A model generated the notes under the pieces. That model was given only the letters and a program-made list of their open reading frames with translations, did not search any database and was not told the origin of the DNA. A program made the translations under genes and the position numbers. Below are positions 26,760-35,913 of a DNA stretch of 64,000 bases, piece by piece (the first letter of the stretch is position 1; each line of letters starts with the position of its first letter). Origin of the DNA: Bradyrhizobium sp. WSM471 (lineage in GTDB: Bacteria > Pseudomonadota > Alphaproteobacteria > Rhizobiales > Xanthobacteraceae); the NCBI RefSeq assembly GCF_000244915.1, contig NZ_CM001442.1:62001-126000 (forward strand). The letters are read 5' to 3'.

Positions 26760-27878
26760 ATGCCGGATTCGGACCCGATTCAGGACAATCCGCGCAACAC
26801 GGCCAATTTACCGGTCGTGGTGACCTCAGGCGAGGTGATGCGCCCGACCGCGGAAGGCTGGCTGCTGCGTGCCATTCGCAGCCTGTTCGGCTGGAAGGCG
26901 GGTTCGGTACGCGACGACCTCCAGGTCGTGCTCGACGCCACGACGCCCGACGACACCGGCTTCTCGACGGTCGAGCGCACAATGCTGCGCAACATCCTCG
27001 GCCTGCACGAGCGTCGCATCGCCGACGTCATGGTGCATCGCGCCGACATCATCGCGGTGAAGCGCGACATCCCGCTCGGCGAGTTGATGGACCGCTTCGA
27101 GAGCGCCGGCCATTCGCGCCTTGTGGTCTACAACGAGACGCTCGACGATCCCGTCGGCATCGTCCATATCCGCGATCTGCTCGCCTTCATGACCGCGCGT
27201 GCGCGCGTGTCGGGGGTCATGAAAACCAAGCGCAAGAAACCGCTGCCGGCCGGGCTCGATCTGCGTACGGTCGATCTCGCGCTGCCGCTCGAGGAAGCGC
27301 GCATCATCCGCAAGCTGCTCTACGTGCCGCCGTCGATGCGGGCGATCGACCTGCTCGCGCAGATGCAGGCCACCCGCATCCATCTGGCGTTGGTGGTCGA
27401 CGAATATGGCGGCAGCGACGGGCTGGTCTCGCTCGAGGACATCGTCGAGCAGATCGTCGGCGAGATCGACGACGAGCATGACAGCGACGAGCCGCCCTCG
27501 ATCGTGCGGCTGCCCGACAACGCCTTCATCGCCGACGCCCGCGCCAGTCTCGACGACGTCCGCACCGTGATCGGCGAGGACTTCGTCACCGGGGAGGCCG
27601 GCGAGGAAGTAGAGACGCTGGGCGGCTATCTCGTCAGCTTTGTCGGGCGCCTGCCGGTGCGCGGCGAGGTCATCTCGGGCCCCGGCCATTACGAGATCGA
27701 GGTGCTCGATGCCGATCCGCGCCGGGTCAAGCGACTGCGGATCTCGACGCGAAAGGAGCGGCCCGCGCCGCGCACCCAGCGCGAGAGCCGGCGCCGCGAG
27801 GCTGCGCCGGACGGCAGCCAGCAGGCAGCCAGCGACACGCCCACCCCGCCGCCAAGCGACGGGACCGGTCCGCAGTGA
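26760..27878 (+). CDS. CorC/HlyC-type CBS-domain transporter-associated protein
   Basis: 372 residues from the ATG at 26760, one base after the ybeY stop. Residues ~55-200 hold a CBS pair (IADVMVHRADIIAVKRD, SRLVVYNETLDDPVGIVHIRDLLAF, and a second unit with LALVVDEYGGSDGLVSLEDIVEQIVGEIDDEHD). A CorC_HlyC domain follows to ~325, and a basic, low-complexity tail ends the protein. It lacks the DUF21 membrane domain, so it is the soluble CorC type linked to Mg/Co efflux and envelope stress. It is translationally coupled to lnt (GTGA overlap). Confidence 0.92.
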   Translation: MPDSDPIQDNPRNTANLPVVVTSGEVMRPTAEGWLLRAIRSLFGWKAGSVRDDLQVVLDATTPDDTGFSTVERTMLRNILGLHERRIADVMVHRADIIAVKRDIPLGELMDRFESAGHSRLVVYNETLDDPVGIVHIRDLLAFMTARARVSGVMKTKRKKPLPAGLDLRTVDLALPLEEARIIRKLLYVPPSMRAIDLLAQMQATRIHLALVVDEYGGSDGLVSLEDIVEQIVGEIDDEHDSDEPPSIVRLPDNAFIADARASLDDVRTVIGEDFVTGEAGEEVETLGGYLVSFVGRLPVRGEVISGPGHYEIEVLDADPRRVKRLRISTRKERPAPRTQRESRRREAAPDGSQQAASDTPTPPPSDGTGPQ

Positions 27879-29488
27879 GCCCGTTCCAGCGATTTCGCCA
27901 GATCGCGCTTGCCATCATCCTGACCTGGGGATGGAAGCGCGCGCTCGTCGCGATGGCTGCCGGTGCGCTCTCGGTGCTGGCGCTGGCGCCGTTCAACGCC
28001 TTCCCCGTACTGTTCATCACCTTCCCGGTGCTGGTCTGGCTGATTGACGGCGCCGGCGCCGGCCGATATCGCGGCGTCCCCGCCGCGGCGCTGACCGGCT
28101 ACTGGTTCGGCCTCGGCTATTTCGTGCCCGGCCTCTACTGGATCGGCTACGCCTTCTTCGTCGACGCCGATGTATTCGCCTGGCTGACGCCGTTCGCCGT
28201 GCTGGGCCTGCCGGCCTATCTGTCGATCTTCACGGCAATGGGCTTTGCGCTCGCCCGCCTGCTCTGGACCAAGAACGCGACGCGCGTGCTTGCGCTCGCG
28301 GCAAGCCTCACCATCACCGAATGGCTGCGCGGTCATGCGCTGACCGGCTTTCCCTGGAATGCGTTCGGCTATGCGCTGTCCGAGCCGCTGCCGCTGGCAC
28401 AAACGGCGTCGCTGATCGGCCTGTGGGGCATGACGTTCCTGACGGTCGCGATCTTCGCGAGCCCGGCGGCGCTGATCGACCGCACGCCCGATCGCCGCCT
28501 GGCGTGGCGCGCACCGGCCGCGGCCCTGGCGCTCCTGCTTGTGATGAGCATCTTCGGCGCGATCCGCCTGTCGCTGCATCCGACCACGATGGTCGCCGGC
28601 ACCAAATTGCGCCTGATGCAGCCCGATCTCCAGCAGGACGCGAAATTCAACTACGCCGCCAAGGCGGAGGTGATGAAGAAATATCTGGCCTTGTCGGACC
28701 GCGCCTCCGGACCGCAATCGACCGGCGTGCGCGATGCCACCATCCTGATCTGGCCGGAATCCGCCTTTCCGTTCTTCCTCGCTCGCGAAGCCGATGCGAT
28801 GGCGCAGATCGCGGAGCTTCTGCCCAAGGGCACGGTGCTGATCACGGGCTCGGTCCGCGCGCCCGACCTGCCGCGGGGCACGCCGATCACCCGCGCCTAT
28901 AATTCGATCTACGTGATCGACCACGACGGCAGCGTGCTCTCTGTGTACGACAAGCTGCATTTGGTGCCGTTCGGCGAATTTCTTCCCTATCAGGGGTTGA
29001 TGGAGAAGCTCGGTTTCGAGCAACTCACGCGTGTGCGCGGCGGCTTCATTGCCGGCACCGTGCGGCATGCGCTGCCGGTCCCCGGCGCGCCGTCCGCGTT
29101 GCCGCTGATCTGCTACGAGGCAATCTTTCCCGGCGAGGTGGCTGGACGCAATGAACGTCCGGGCTGGATCGTGAATCTCACCAATGACGGCTGGTTCGGA
29201 ATCTCGACCGGCCCCTACCAACACCTCGAACAGGCGCGGATGCGCGCGATCGAGCTCGGATTGCCGCTGGTTCGCTCCGCCAATACCGGCGTTTCCGCCG
29301 TGATCGATCCGGTGGGACGCATCGTCGCCAGTCTCGGTCTCGGGATCGAAGGCATTTTGGATGCAAATCTGCCCGCCGCGATCCCGCCGACTGTCTATGC
29401 GCGCGTGGGCGATGTACCCGCGGCCATGCTTGTCGCGCTCGCCGTGTTTTGGGCGGTCCGCCGACGTGTTGCCAAACGGCATCCCTGA
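27875..29488 (+). CDS. lnt: apolipoprotein N-acyltransferase
   Basis: 537 residues starting with GTG that overlaps the corC stop. About six N-terminal hydrophobic segments precede a nitrilase domain with the catalytic triad in ILIWPESAFPFF (Glu), VYDKLHLVPFGEFLPYQG (Lys) and LPLICYEAIFPGEV (Cys). A last membrane segment lies near the C-terminus (AAMLVALAVFWAV). It adds the third acyl chain to lipoproteins at the periplasmic face of the inner membrane. It is the last gene of the miaB-lnt run. Confidence 0.96.
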   Translation: MSPFQRFRQIALAIILTWGWKRALVAMAAGALSVLALAPFNAFPVLFITFPVLVWLIDGAGAGRYRGVPAAALTGYWFGLGYFVPGLYWIGYAFFVDADVFAWLTPFAVLGLPAYLSIFTAMGFALARLLWTKNATRVLALAASLTITEWLRGHALTGFPWNAFGYALSEPLPLAQTASLIGLWGMTFLTVAIFASPAALIDRTPDRRLAWRAPAAALALLLVMSIFGAIRLSLHPTTMVAGTKLRLMQPDLQQDAKFNYAAKAEVMKKYLALSDRASGPQSTGVRDATILIWPESAFPFFLAREADAMAQIAELLPKGTVLITGSVRAPDLPRGTPITRAYNSIYVIDHDGSVLSVYDKLHLVPFGEFLPYQGLMEKLGFEQLTRVRGGFIAGTVRHALPVPGAPSALPLICYEAIFPGEVAGRNERPGWIVNLTNDGWFGISTGPYQHLEQARMRAIELGLPLVRSANTGVSAVIDPVGRIVASLGLGIEGILDANLPAAIPPTVYARVGDVPAAMLVALAVFWAVRRRVAKRHP

Positions 29489-29697
29489 TCACGCAGCCGC
29501 GGCCGATAACTTTTGACAACCGTAGTCCCACGGTTGACAGACTGCACGCGGCCTCCTCATTCTGCACCGGCTGCAAAAGACAGTGGGTATTGCTAAATTT
29601 CTCCGCAATGTTTCCCAATAACAGGGTCTGATTTTGACGTTGCTTACACCTGAGGCATTCCTGATTGCGCCGAAGGTGATGTTTGGAGGGCTGAGGA

Positions 29698-30111
29698 ATG
29701 TCGAAAGCGCCCAACCCTGTTGACAAATATGTCGGCAGTCGCGTGCGGATGCGCCGCATCATGTTGGGCATGAGCCAGGAAAAGCTCGGTGAAGCTTTGG
29801 GCCTGACTTTCCAACAAGTTCAGAAATACGAGAAGGGCACAAACCGGGTCGGCGCGAGCCGCATCCAGCAAATTGCCGAAATTCTCCAGGTGCCGGTGTC
29901 GTTCCTGTTCGAGGGCGGTCCGAGCGGCGTACCGGGGCCGGATGGCTTCAGCGAAGGCGCATCGCCGTCTTACGTCTCGGATTTCCTCGCGACTTCCGAA
30001 GGACTCGCCTTGACCAAGGCGTTCACCCGGATCACCGATTCGAAGATGCGCCGCTCGATCGTCGATCTCGTCGAGCAGATCGCGGCCCGCGAAGGCCCCG
30101 ACAAGCGCTGA
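29698..30111 (+). CDS. XRE-family transcriptional regulator, PraR-like
   Basis: 137 residues. The HTH lies at ~11-65: VGSRVRMRRIMLGMSQEKLG, then EALGLTFQQVQKYEKGTNRVGASRI. The sequence and C-terminal half (FLATSEGLALTKAFTRI...RRSIVDLVEQIA) match the single-copy regulator found after lnt in Rhizobiales; in Rhizobium leguminosarum PraR represses surface-attachment genes. The 209-base upstream gap contains an AACCGT-N6-ACGGTT inverted repeat (29518-29535) flanked by two TTGACA hexamers, a possible autoregulatory site. An inverted repeat also lies just downstream (30128-30148). Confidence 0.88.
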   Translation: MSKAPNPVDKYVGSRVRMRRIMLGMSQEKLGEALGLTFQQVQKYEKGTNRVGASRIQQIAEILQVPVSFLFEGGPSGVPGPDGFSEGASPSYVSDFLATSEGLALTKAFTRITDSKMRRSIVDLVEQIAAREGPDKR

Positions 30112-30127
30112 CGCGCCCTCTCAATCC

Positions 30128-30148
30128 GATTTGAGACTGCGTCAAATC
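30128..30148. promoter_or_regulatory. inverted repeat upstream of the M20 peptidase gene
   Basis: A perfect 7-bp inverted repeat GATTTGA / TCAAATC with a 7-base spacer, between the XRE regulator stop and the peptidase start. The 21-base span suits a dimeric HTH operator. There is no T-run, so it is not a typical terminator. Confidence 0.45.
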
Positions 30149-30226
30149 TGGCCTATGTCGTCATTTGTGGCCGCGTTTTGACGCGCGTCCTCCCTGATGA
30201 TGCGATTCAAAGGCACAGATGCGCTC

Positions 30227-31354
30227 ATGGTCAGCTCCAATTGGTTCGATTCTCAAACTATTCTCGATGGCATCCGTCGCTGGGTGGAGGTCGAGACGCC
30301 AACGGATGCGCCTGAACAGGTCAACAAGCTGGTCTCGATGGTCGCGGAGCAATACCGCGATCTCCCCGTTACGCTCGAGCGCGTCGCCGGCGTCGATGGC
30401 TGCGGCGATCATCTCGTGGCGCGCTCGACCTGGGGCCAGGACCGGCCCGGCATCCTGGTGCTGAGCCACCTCGATACCGTTCATCCCATGGGATTCATCG
30501 AGCGCCTGCCGTTCAAGGTCGAAGGCGACAGCGCGTTCGGTCCCGGCATCTACGACATGAAGGGCGGCGCCTACATCGCCCACCACGCCTTTCGCGCGCT
30601 TTGTGCCACGGCCGATCGCTCGCCGCTCGGCATCACCCATCTGTTCACCTCCGACGAGGAGATCGGCAGCCCGACCTCTCGCGCACTCATCGAGACCGAA
30701 GGGCGCAAGGCCAAATACGTGCTGGTGACGGAGCCGGCGCGCGACGGCGGCAAGATCGTCACCGGCCGCAAGGGCGTCGGGCGATTCGAAGTCTTCATCA
30801 AGGGCGTGCCGGCGCATGCCGGCACGCGGCCCCAGGATGGCCGCAGCGCGATCCGCGAGCTCGCCAACGTCATCCTGGCGCTGGAAGCGATGAACGATCT
30901 GGCGCGCGGCGTCACCGTCAATGTCGGCGTGGTGCGCGGCGGCACGCGGCCCAACGTGACGCCGGAAGAAGCCCATGCCGAAATCGATCTGCGCGTGCTG
31001 AGCCTCAAGGACGCGGATGAATTCGTCGGCAAGATCCTCGCCCTGACATCGAAGACGGATGGCGTCACCGTCAAGGTCACGGGCGGGCTCAATCGTCCGC
31101 CTTACGAGAAGAGCAATGCAGGCGCCTCGCTGTACGAACATGCAAAGACCGTCGCCACGGAGATCGGCTTCGAGCTGGTCGACGTTCACACCGGCGGCGG
31201 CTCGGACGGTAATTTCACCGCCGCCCACACCGCGACGCTCGACGGGCTCGGCGTCGACGGCAAGGGCGCGCACACCCATTATGAGCAGCTCTATGTCTCG
31301 TCACTCGAACCGCGCGCGCGGCTGCTCCATCGCCTGTATCAAACACTACGATGA
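30227..31354 (+). CDS. M20 family metallopeptidase (carboxypeptidase G2-like)
   Basis: About 375 residues from the ATG at 30227, where the conserved SSNWFDSQTILDGIRRWVEV begins; in-frame ATGs at 30197 and 30200 are possible, and no candidate has a strong ribosome binding site. The dinuclear metal site is visible as VLSHLDTVHPMG (His, Asp), YDMKGGAYIA (bridging Asp), FTSDEEIGS (Glu-Glu) and the C-terminal THYEQLYV (His). The insertion GVPAHAGTRPQDGRSAI is the dimerisation domain. The family removes C-terminal Glu or splits N-acyl amino acids. Its stop overlaps the trmB start by 4 bases, so the two are co-translated. Confidence 0.9.
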   Translation: MVSSNWFDSQTILDGIRRWVEVETPTDAPEQVNKLVSMVAEQYRDLPVTLERVAGVDGCGDHLVARSTWGQDRPGILVLSHLDTVHPMGFIERLPFKVEGDSAFGPGIYDMKGGAYIAHHAFRALCATADRSPLGITHLFTSDEEIGSPTSRALIETEGRKAKYVLVTEPARDGGKIVTGRKGVGRFEVFIKGVPAHAGTRPQDGRSAIRELANVILALEAMNDLARGVTVNVGVVRGGTRPNVTPEEAHAEIDLRVLSLKDADEFVGKILALTSKTDGVTVKVTGGLNRPPYEKSNAGASLYEHAKTVATEIGFELVDVHTGGGSDGNFTAAHTATLDGLGVDGKGAHTHYEQLYVSSLEPRARLLHRLYQTLR

Positions 31355-32061
31355 GTGAGCGCAAATCAGATCCCGATCGCGAGGACAGCGAGCGCGCCTT
31401 CTTCGGACGCCGCAAGGGCCACAAGCTCAGGCAGCACCAGGCCGAGCTGATCGATCAATTGCTGCCGCGTCTTGCGCTCGCCATCGACCGCGCAGCACCG
31501 GCGGATGCCCGCGAGATCTTCGGCCCCGCCGTCGACGATTTGCGGCTTGAGATCGGCTTCGGCGGCGGCGAGCATCTTGCGGCGGAAGCGCAGACCTTCG
31601 CCACGACTGGCTTCATCGGCTGCGAGCCTTACGTCAACGGCATGGCGAAGATCCTCGCGCAGATCGAGGCCGCCGAGATCGGCAACATCCGCCTGTTCGC
31701 GGGCGATGCCGCCGAGCTCCTGGCCTGGCTGCCGAAGGCTTCGCTGTCGCGGATCGACCTGATCCATCCCGATCCCTGGCCGAAGCGGCGGCACTGGAAG
31801 CGGCGCTTCGTCCAGGACCGGACCATCGCCGCGATGGCGCGCGTGTTGAAAGCCGGCGGCGAATTTCGTTTCGTCTGCGACATCGACGATTACTGCGCCT
31901 GGACGCTGTCGCATCTGTCGCGCTCGCAGGACTTTGTCTGGCTCGCGGAGCGCGCCGATGATTTTCGCCTGCCGTGGGACGGATACACGATGACGCGCTA
32001 CGGCCGAAAAGCCACCCGCGAAGGCCGCAAGGCCGCGTATCTGCGATTCAGGCGGGTCTAG
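31351..32061 (+). CDS. trmB: tRNA (guanine-N7-)-methyltransferase
   Basis: 236 residues. The SAM site is LEIGFGGGEHLAAEA, followed by GCEPYVNG, and the catalytic block IHPDPWPKRRHWKRRFVQ is the TrmB signature. It makes m7G46 in tRNA. The start overlaps the M20 peptidase stop (ATGA). The TAG stop is nested in CTAG, which also supplies the stop of the opposing DUF2336 gene. Confidence 0.96.
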   Translation: MSERKSDPDREDSERAFFGRRKGHKLRQHQAELIDQLLPRLALAIDRAAPADAREIFGPAVDDLRLEIGFGGGEHLAAEAQTFATTGFIGCEPYVNGMAKILAQIEAAEIGNIRLFAGDAAELLAWLPKASLSRIDLIHPDPWPKRRHWKRRFVQDRTIAAMARVLKAGGEFRFVCDIDDYCAWTLSHLSRSQDFVWLAERADDFRLPWDGYTMTRYGRKATREGRKAAYLRFRRV

Positions 32062-33140
32062 ATCGTCTGCCGGTTGCGCCAGAAATTCACGACGCGCTCG
32101 GCGGTCGTCGGCATCAGCCGCGTGAAGTTCGCGCGCGCCTGCTCAAGATCGGCATCGGCTGGCGTGCGATTCGGGCCGTACCACATCAGGATCAGCGCCC
32201 GCACCGTCGGCCAGCTGACATTCAGCACACGCCCCAGAACCAGGATTGGATCGTAGCGGTCACCCGTGATCAGGCGGTCGAGGACCGAGAGGCGGACGCC
32301 GGACATCGCCGAGAGCGAAGCGATCGCCTCCTCGTATTTGTAGGCCTTCGCGAAGCCAAACAGCGCGCTCTCGCCAAGATGGCCCCCACGATGCAAGGCC
32401 AGCACCGTACGTTGCGCTCCCGAGAAATCGCGACGCGGGCCCGGCGGCAGCGTGGCTTCCTCGATGGCCTCCATGGCGCGCTTGATCTCGACCTGACGCA
32501 CGGGATTGACCACGCTCGAGAGGCGGCGGCGGATGACGTCGAGCGTACCGTCGAGAAGCTGTTTCAGGTTCTCACCCGAAAGATCGCTACGCTGGCCGAT
32601 CCTGAGCGTCAGCACACCATCCTGCGCGGCACGCTTGATCAGCTCGGAATAGCTGCCAGGCGAGAACTCCGCGCCGGCATTGCCCGCGGCGCGGCGTACC
32701 ACGTCGCGATCGCCACGCTCGACCAGCACGTCGGTGATGACAGCCGACAGCGTGGGTCGCTCGCTCATCGCCAGCAGATGGCCCTGGCCTTTCAGTCGCG
32801 CGATCTCGACGAGAGCGTCGTCGTCGAGCACGGGGGAATGGCGCAGCACGGGGCCTGCCACCGCGATTTCGTTTTCGCGCGCGAGCTGACTCACGAGATG
32901 CCGCGGCGCGTTGTTCAGGCGCGAGAAGCGTTCGGCGAGATCGACGCGCGAGGCGAGCTCGGCATGCGGGACGAGATTGATCAGCAGATTGTCGAAGAGA
33001 TCGACGACATCGGGACGGAGGTTCGCGGCGTCCTGAAAAAACAATTGGGAGATGGCGTGCGCGATCTCGCCGCGACGCCGCGGGTCGCCGCGTTTGACGA
33101 TATCGTCCAGTCCGGGAATGAGCGACGTGGCAACGGTCAT
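32058..33140 (-). CDS. DUF2336 domain protein
   Basis: 360 residues from the ATG at 33140; the frame extends to 33200 but the conserved part starts MTVATSLIPGLDDIVKRGDP. The all-helical, Leu- and Arg-rich sequence with the SRLNNAPRHLVSQLARENEIAVAGPVLRHS segment is the alphaproteobacterial DUF2336 pattern, HEAT-like in appearance. The function is unknown. It is transcribed against trmB, sharing a CTAG that serves both stop codons, and away from rimP, so its promoter region abuts the rimP leader. Confidence 0.85.
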   Translation of the reverse strand: MTVATSLIPGLDDIVKRGDPRRRGEIAHAISQLFFQDAANLRPDVVDLFDNLLINLVPHAELASRVDLAERFSRLNNAPRHLVSQLARENEIAVAGPVLRHSPVLDDDALVEIARLKGQGHLLAMSERPTLSAVITDVLVERGDRDVVRRAAGNAGAEFSPGSYSELIKRAAQDGVLTLRIGQRSDLSGENLKQLLDGTLDVIRRRLSSVVNPVRQVEIKRAMEAIEEATLPPGPRRDFSGAQRTVLALHRGGHLGESALFGFAKAYKYEEAIASLSAMSGVRLSVLDRLITGDRYDPILVLGRVLNVSWPTVRALILMWYGPNRTPADADLEQARANFTRLMPTTAERVVNFWRNRQTI

Positions 33141-33280
33141 GAAAACGCAAACTCGTACGAGGCACGCCGCGGGTGCGCCCTGGTCCAAGCCGCCCCACAA
33201 TCAGGGAATCTAGGCCTTGGAGGTGAAGGAAGCGTTGCTCCGGCGGGCGGCAAAAAGCCTCGCGCGCCCCGCAATGGGCC

Positions 33281-33309
33281 TTGTCCGAGAGGGCGGAAGG
33301 CGCTATATC
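33281..33309 (+). promoter_or_regulatory. promoter of the rimP-nusA-infB operon
   Basis: CTTGTCC with -35 TTGTCC (33281-33286), a 17-base spacer, and CTATATC with -10 TATATC (33304-33309), a close match to the alphaproteobacterial sigma-70 form. Transcription would start near 33316, giving a leader of about 180 bases to the rimP ATG. The 358-base gap 33141-33498 otherwise holds only the attenuator below and an 8-base complementary pair, GGCTTGGT near 33390 with ACCAAGCC near 33460. Confidence 0.7.
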
Positions 33310-33345
33310 ACCGCCAATTCATCTTCTCATACGATCCGCGTAGTG

Positions 33346-33377
33346 AGAGTGGGCCCGAAAGGACCCGCTCTTTTTTA
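33346..33377 (+). terminator. leader terminator / attenuator before rimP
   Basis: AGAGTGGG pairs with CCCGCTCT (8 bp, one G-T pair), enclosing CC-GAAA-GG. It is followed directly by TTTTTT (33371-33376), then ATT. This is a full intrinsic terminator only ~30 bases after the predicted transcription start and ~120 bases before rimP. It fits attenuation of an operon whose third product class includes NusA, a known modulator of such hairpins. Confidence 0.75.
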
Positions 33378-33498
33378 TTACCTGAACGCGGCTTGGTGGA
33401 AGAAGATGTGCGGCCCGGTGATCTGTCGGGAGAGTTCCGAAGCGAGCTTTGAGATCTTAAACCAAGCCTTAACCATATCGAGCGCCTTGACCTCTGAC

Positions 33499-34278
33499 AT
33501 GACCGAACCGAACCCTGGTTCCACGGATGCCGAATTGCTGGCCGAGCCGAGGCTCGTGGTCGAGCCGGGCGTCGCGGCACGGGTGTCCGCGGTGGCGGGG
33601 CCGGTGCTCGAAGGCATGGGCTACCGCCTGGTGCGGATCCGCATTTCCGGGGAATCAGGCTGCACCGTGCAGGTTATGGCCGAGCGGCCGGACGGCTCCA
33701 TGCAGATCGAGGATTGCGAGGCGATCTCGCGGGCGCTGTCGCCCGTGCTCGACGTCGCCGACCCCGTAGATCGCGCCTATCGGCTGGAAATCTCCTCACC
33801 GGGGATCGACCGCCCGCTGGTGCGCCGCTCCGATTTCGAGCGTTATGCCGGCCATCTGGTGAAGGTCGAGATGGCGGTCGCCCATGAGGGCCGAAAGCGG
33901 TTCCGCGGCACGATCGGCCCCGTCGAAGGCGACCGCGTGCATCTGCATCGCGACGACGTCAAGGCGGGCGAGGCTGCCGAGGTGCTCCTGACGATGGAAG
34001 ATATCGCCGAGGCGCGACTGGTGCTGACCGACGAGCTGATCGCGGAATCCATGCGCCGCGGCAAGGCCCAGGCACGCGAGATGCGCCGCAATCTCGGCCT
34101 GGAGCCGCCGGCGGCACCGCACGCCAGCATCAGCGAAAAAACGACCAAGAACACCAAGCCGACTAAGAAGCCGGCGCCGGCCCCTACGAAGAAGCCGGCC
34201 CCGACCAACACCAAGAAACATCGCCTGGCCGCCGAACGCGCGCGACGGGGCGAAATCGATCCTGACGAAGGAGACTAG
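33499..34278 (+). CDS. rimP: ribosome maturation factor RimP
   Basis: 259 residues from the ATG at 33499. The frame stays open back to 33217, but that part overlaps the promoter and terminator and is not coding. The RimP N-domain ([22 protein letters not shown]..., [28 protein letters not shown]) is followed by the SH3-like C-domain. A tail of ~50 residues rich in Lys, Pro and Thr ([17 protein letters not shown]...) goes beyond the usual ~160-170-residue length. It is needed for 30S assembly. nusA starts 2 bases after its stop. Confidence 0.95.
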   Translation: MTEPNPGSTDAELLAEPRLVVEPGVAARVSAVAGPVLEGMGYRLVRIRISGESGCTVQVMAERPDGSMQIEDCEAISRALSPVLDVADPVDRAYRLEISSPGIDRPLVRRSDFERYAGHLVKVEMAVAHEGRKRFRGTIGPVEGDRVHLHRDDVKAGEAAEVLLTMEDIAEARLVLTDELIAESMRRGKAQAREMRRNLGLEPPAAPHASISEKTTKNTKPTKKPAPAPTKKPAPTNTKKHRLAAERARRGEIDPDEGD

Positions 34279-34280
34279 CC

Positions 34281-35891
34281 ATGGCAGTCAGCGCCAATCG
34301 ACTTGAATTGCTTCAGATCGCCGACGCCGTTGCGCGCGAGAAATCGATCGACCGCGGCATCGTCATCGCGGCGATGGAGGATGCCATCGCCAAGGCGGCG
34401 CGGGCCCGTTACGGCAGCGAGACCGACGTCCACGCGGAGATCGACCCGAAGAAGGGCGAGCTCCGGCTGTCGCGCCACATGCTGGTCGTCGAAACGGTCG
34501 AAAACCATTCCAACCAGATCTCGCTGGTGGATGCGCAGCGCGCCAATCCCGGTGCCCAGGTCGGCGACACCATCGCCGACACCCTGCCGCCGCTGGAATA
34601 TGGCCGCATCGCCGCGCAGTCGGCCAAGCAGGTGATCGTGCAAAAGGTGCGCGAAGCCGAGCGCGACCGGCAATATATGGAATTCAAGGACCGCATCGGC
34701 GACATCGTCAACGGCGTCGTCAAGCGCGTCGAATATGGCAGCGTGATCGTCGATCTCGGCCGCGGCGAGGCCATCATCCGTCGCGACGAGATGCTGCCGC
34801 GCGAAGTGTTCCGCAACGGCGACCGCGTCCGGGCCTATATCTTCGACGTCCGCCGCGAGACCCGCGGCCCGCAGATCTTCCTCTCCCGCACCCATCCGCA
34901 GTTCATGGCAAAGCTGTTCGCGCAGGAAGTGCCCGAGATCTATGACGGCATCGTCGAGATCAAGGCGGTCGCCCGCGATCCCGGCTCGCGCGCAAAAATC
35001 GGCGTGATTTCCCGTGATTCCTCGGTCGATCCGGTCGGCGCCTGCGTCGGTATGCGCGGTTCGCGCGTGCAGGCGGTGGTGAACGAATTGCAGGGCGAGA
35101 AGATCGACATCATCCCCTGGTCGCCCGATATCGCGACCTTCGTGGTCAACGCGCTGGCGCCGGCCGAGGTCTCCAAGGTCGTCATCGACGAAGACCGCGA
35201 GCGCATCGAGGTCGTCGTGCCCGACACCAACAACCAGCTCTCGCTGGCGATCGGCCGCCGCGGCCAGAATGTGCGTCTGGCCTCGCAGCTCACCGGCTGG
35301 GACATCGACATCCTGACCGAGCAGGAGGAATCGGAACGCCGCCAGGCCGATTTCGAGAACTCCACCCGCGTCTTCATGGAATCGCTCAATGTCGACGAAG
35401 TGGTCGGCCAATTGCTGGCGTCCGAAGGCTTCACCTCGGTCGAGGAACTCGCGATGGTGGACGTCAAGGAACTCGCCGGCATTGAAGGTTTCGACGAGGA
35501 GACCGCGCAGGAACTCCAGAACCGCGCCCGTGAATATCTCGAACAGCTGGAAGCCGAGCTCGAGGCCAGGCGCAAGGAGCTCGGCGTCGAGGACGCCGTG
35601 AAGGACGTGCCCGGCGTCACCTCGAAGATGCTGGTGAAGTTCGGCGAGAACGACATCAAGACGGTCGACGACCTCGCCGGTTGCGCCACGGACGATCTGG
35701 TCGGCTGGACCGAGCGCAAGGAAGGCGGCGAGCAGACCAAATATCCGGGCGCGCTCGATGGCCTGGAAATTTCCCGTGACGATGCTGAAGCGATGATCAT
35801 GCAGGCCCGCGTCAAGGCCGGCTGGATCACCGAGGCCGATCTCGCCAAGCCCGCCGAAGAGGCCGAGGCGACCGAAGATCAGCCGGCTTAA
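34281..35891 (+). CDS. nusA: transcription termination/antitermination factor NusA
   Basis: 536 residues. The N-terminal RNAP-binding domain ([21 protein letters not shown]) is followed by an S1 domain at ~133-200 ([21 protein letters not shown]), two KH domains at ~230-345 ([49 protein letters not shown]) and two C-terminal acidic HhH repeats ([17 protein letters not shown]..., [20 protein letters not shown]). It controls pausing and intrinsic termination, and so may act on the terminator in its own operon leader. Confidence 0.97.
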   Translation: MAVSANRLELLQIADAVAREKSIDRGIVIAAMEDAIAKAARARYGSETDVHAEIDPKKGELRLSRHMLVVETVENHSNQISLVDAQRANPGAQVGDTIADTLPPLEYGRIAAQSAKQVIVQKVREAERDRQYMEFKDRIGDIVNGVVKRVEYGSVIVDLGRGEAIIRRDEMLPREVFRNGDRVRAYIFDVRRETRGPQIFLSRTHPQFMAKLFAQEVPEIYDGIVEIKAVARDPGSRAKIGVISRDSSVDPVGACVGMRGSRVQAVVNELQGEKIDIIPWSPDIATFVVNALAPAEVSKVVIDEDRERIEVVVPDTNNQLSLAIGRRGQNVRLASQLTGWDIDILTEQEESERRQADFENSTRVFMESLNVDEVVGQLLASEGFTSVEELAMVDVKELAGIEGFDEETAQELQNRAREYLEQLEAELEARRKELGVEDAVKDVPGVTSKMLVKFGENDIKTVDDLAGCATDDLVGWTERKEGGEQTKYPGALDGLEISRDDAEAMIMQARVKAGWITEADLAKPAEEAEATEDQPA

Positions 35892-35913
35892 GGCGAAGGA
35901 GGATGTCACCCGG

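Noticed and set aside
27689..29482. 597-residue open frame on the minus strand opposite lnt
   Set aside because: Arg/Gly/Gln-rich antisense shadow; lnt has its full catalytic set.
29513..29539. Two TTGACA hexamers 21 bases apart before the PraR-like gene
   Set aside because: No matching -10 at a proper distance from either, so no promoter was called.
33217..33498. N-terminal extension of rimP
   Set aside because: It would be translated across the promoter and the leader terminator; the RimP fold begins after the ATG at 33499.
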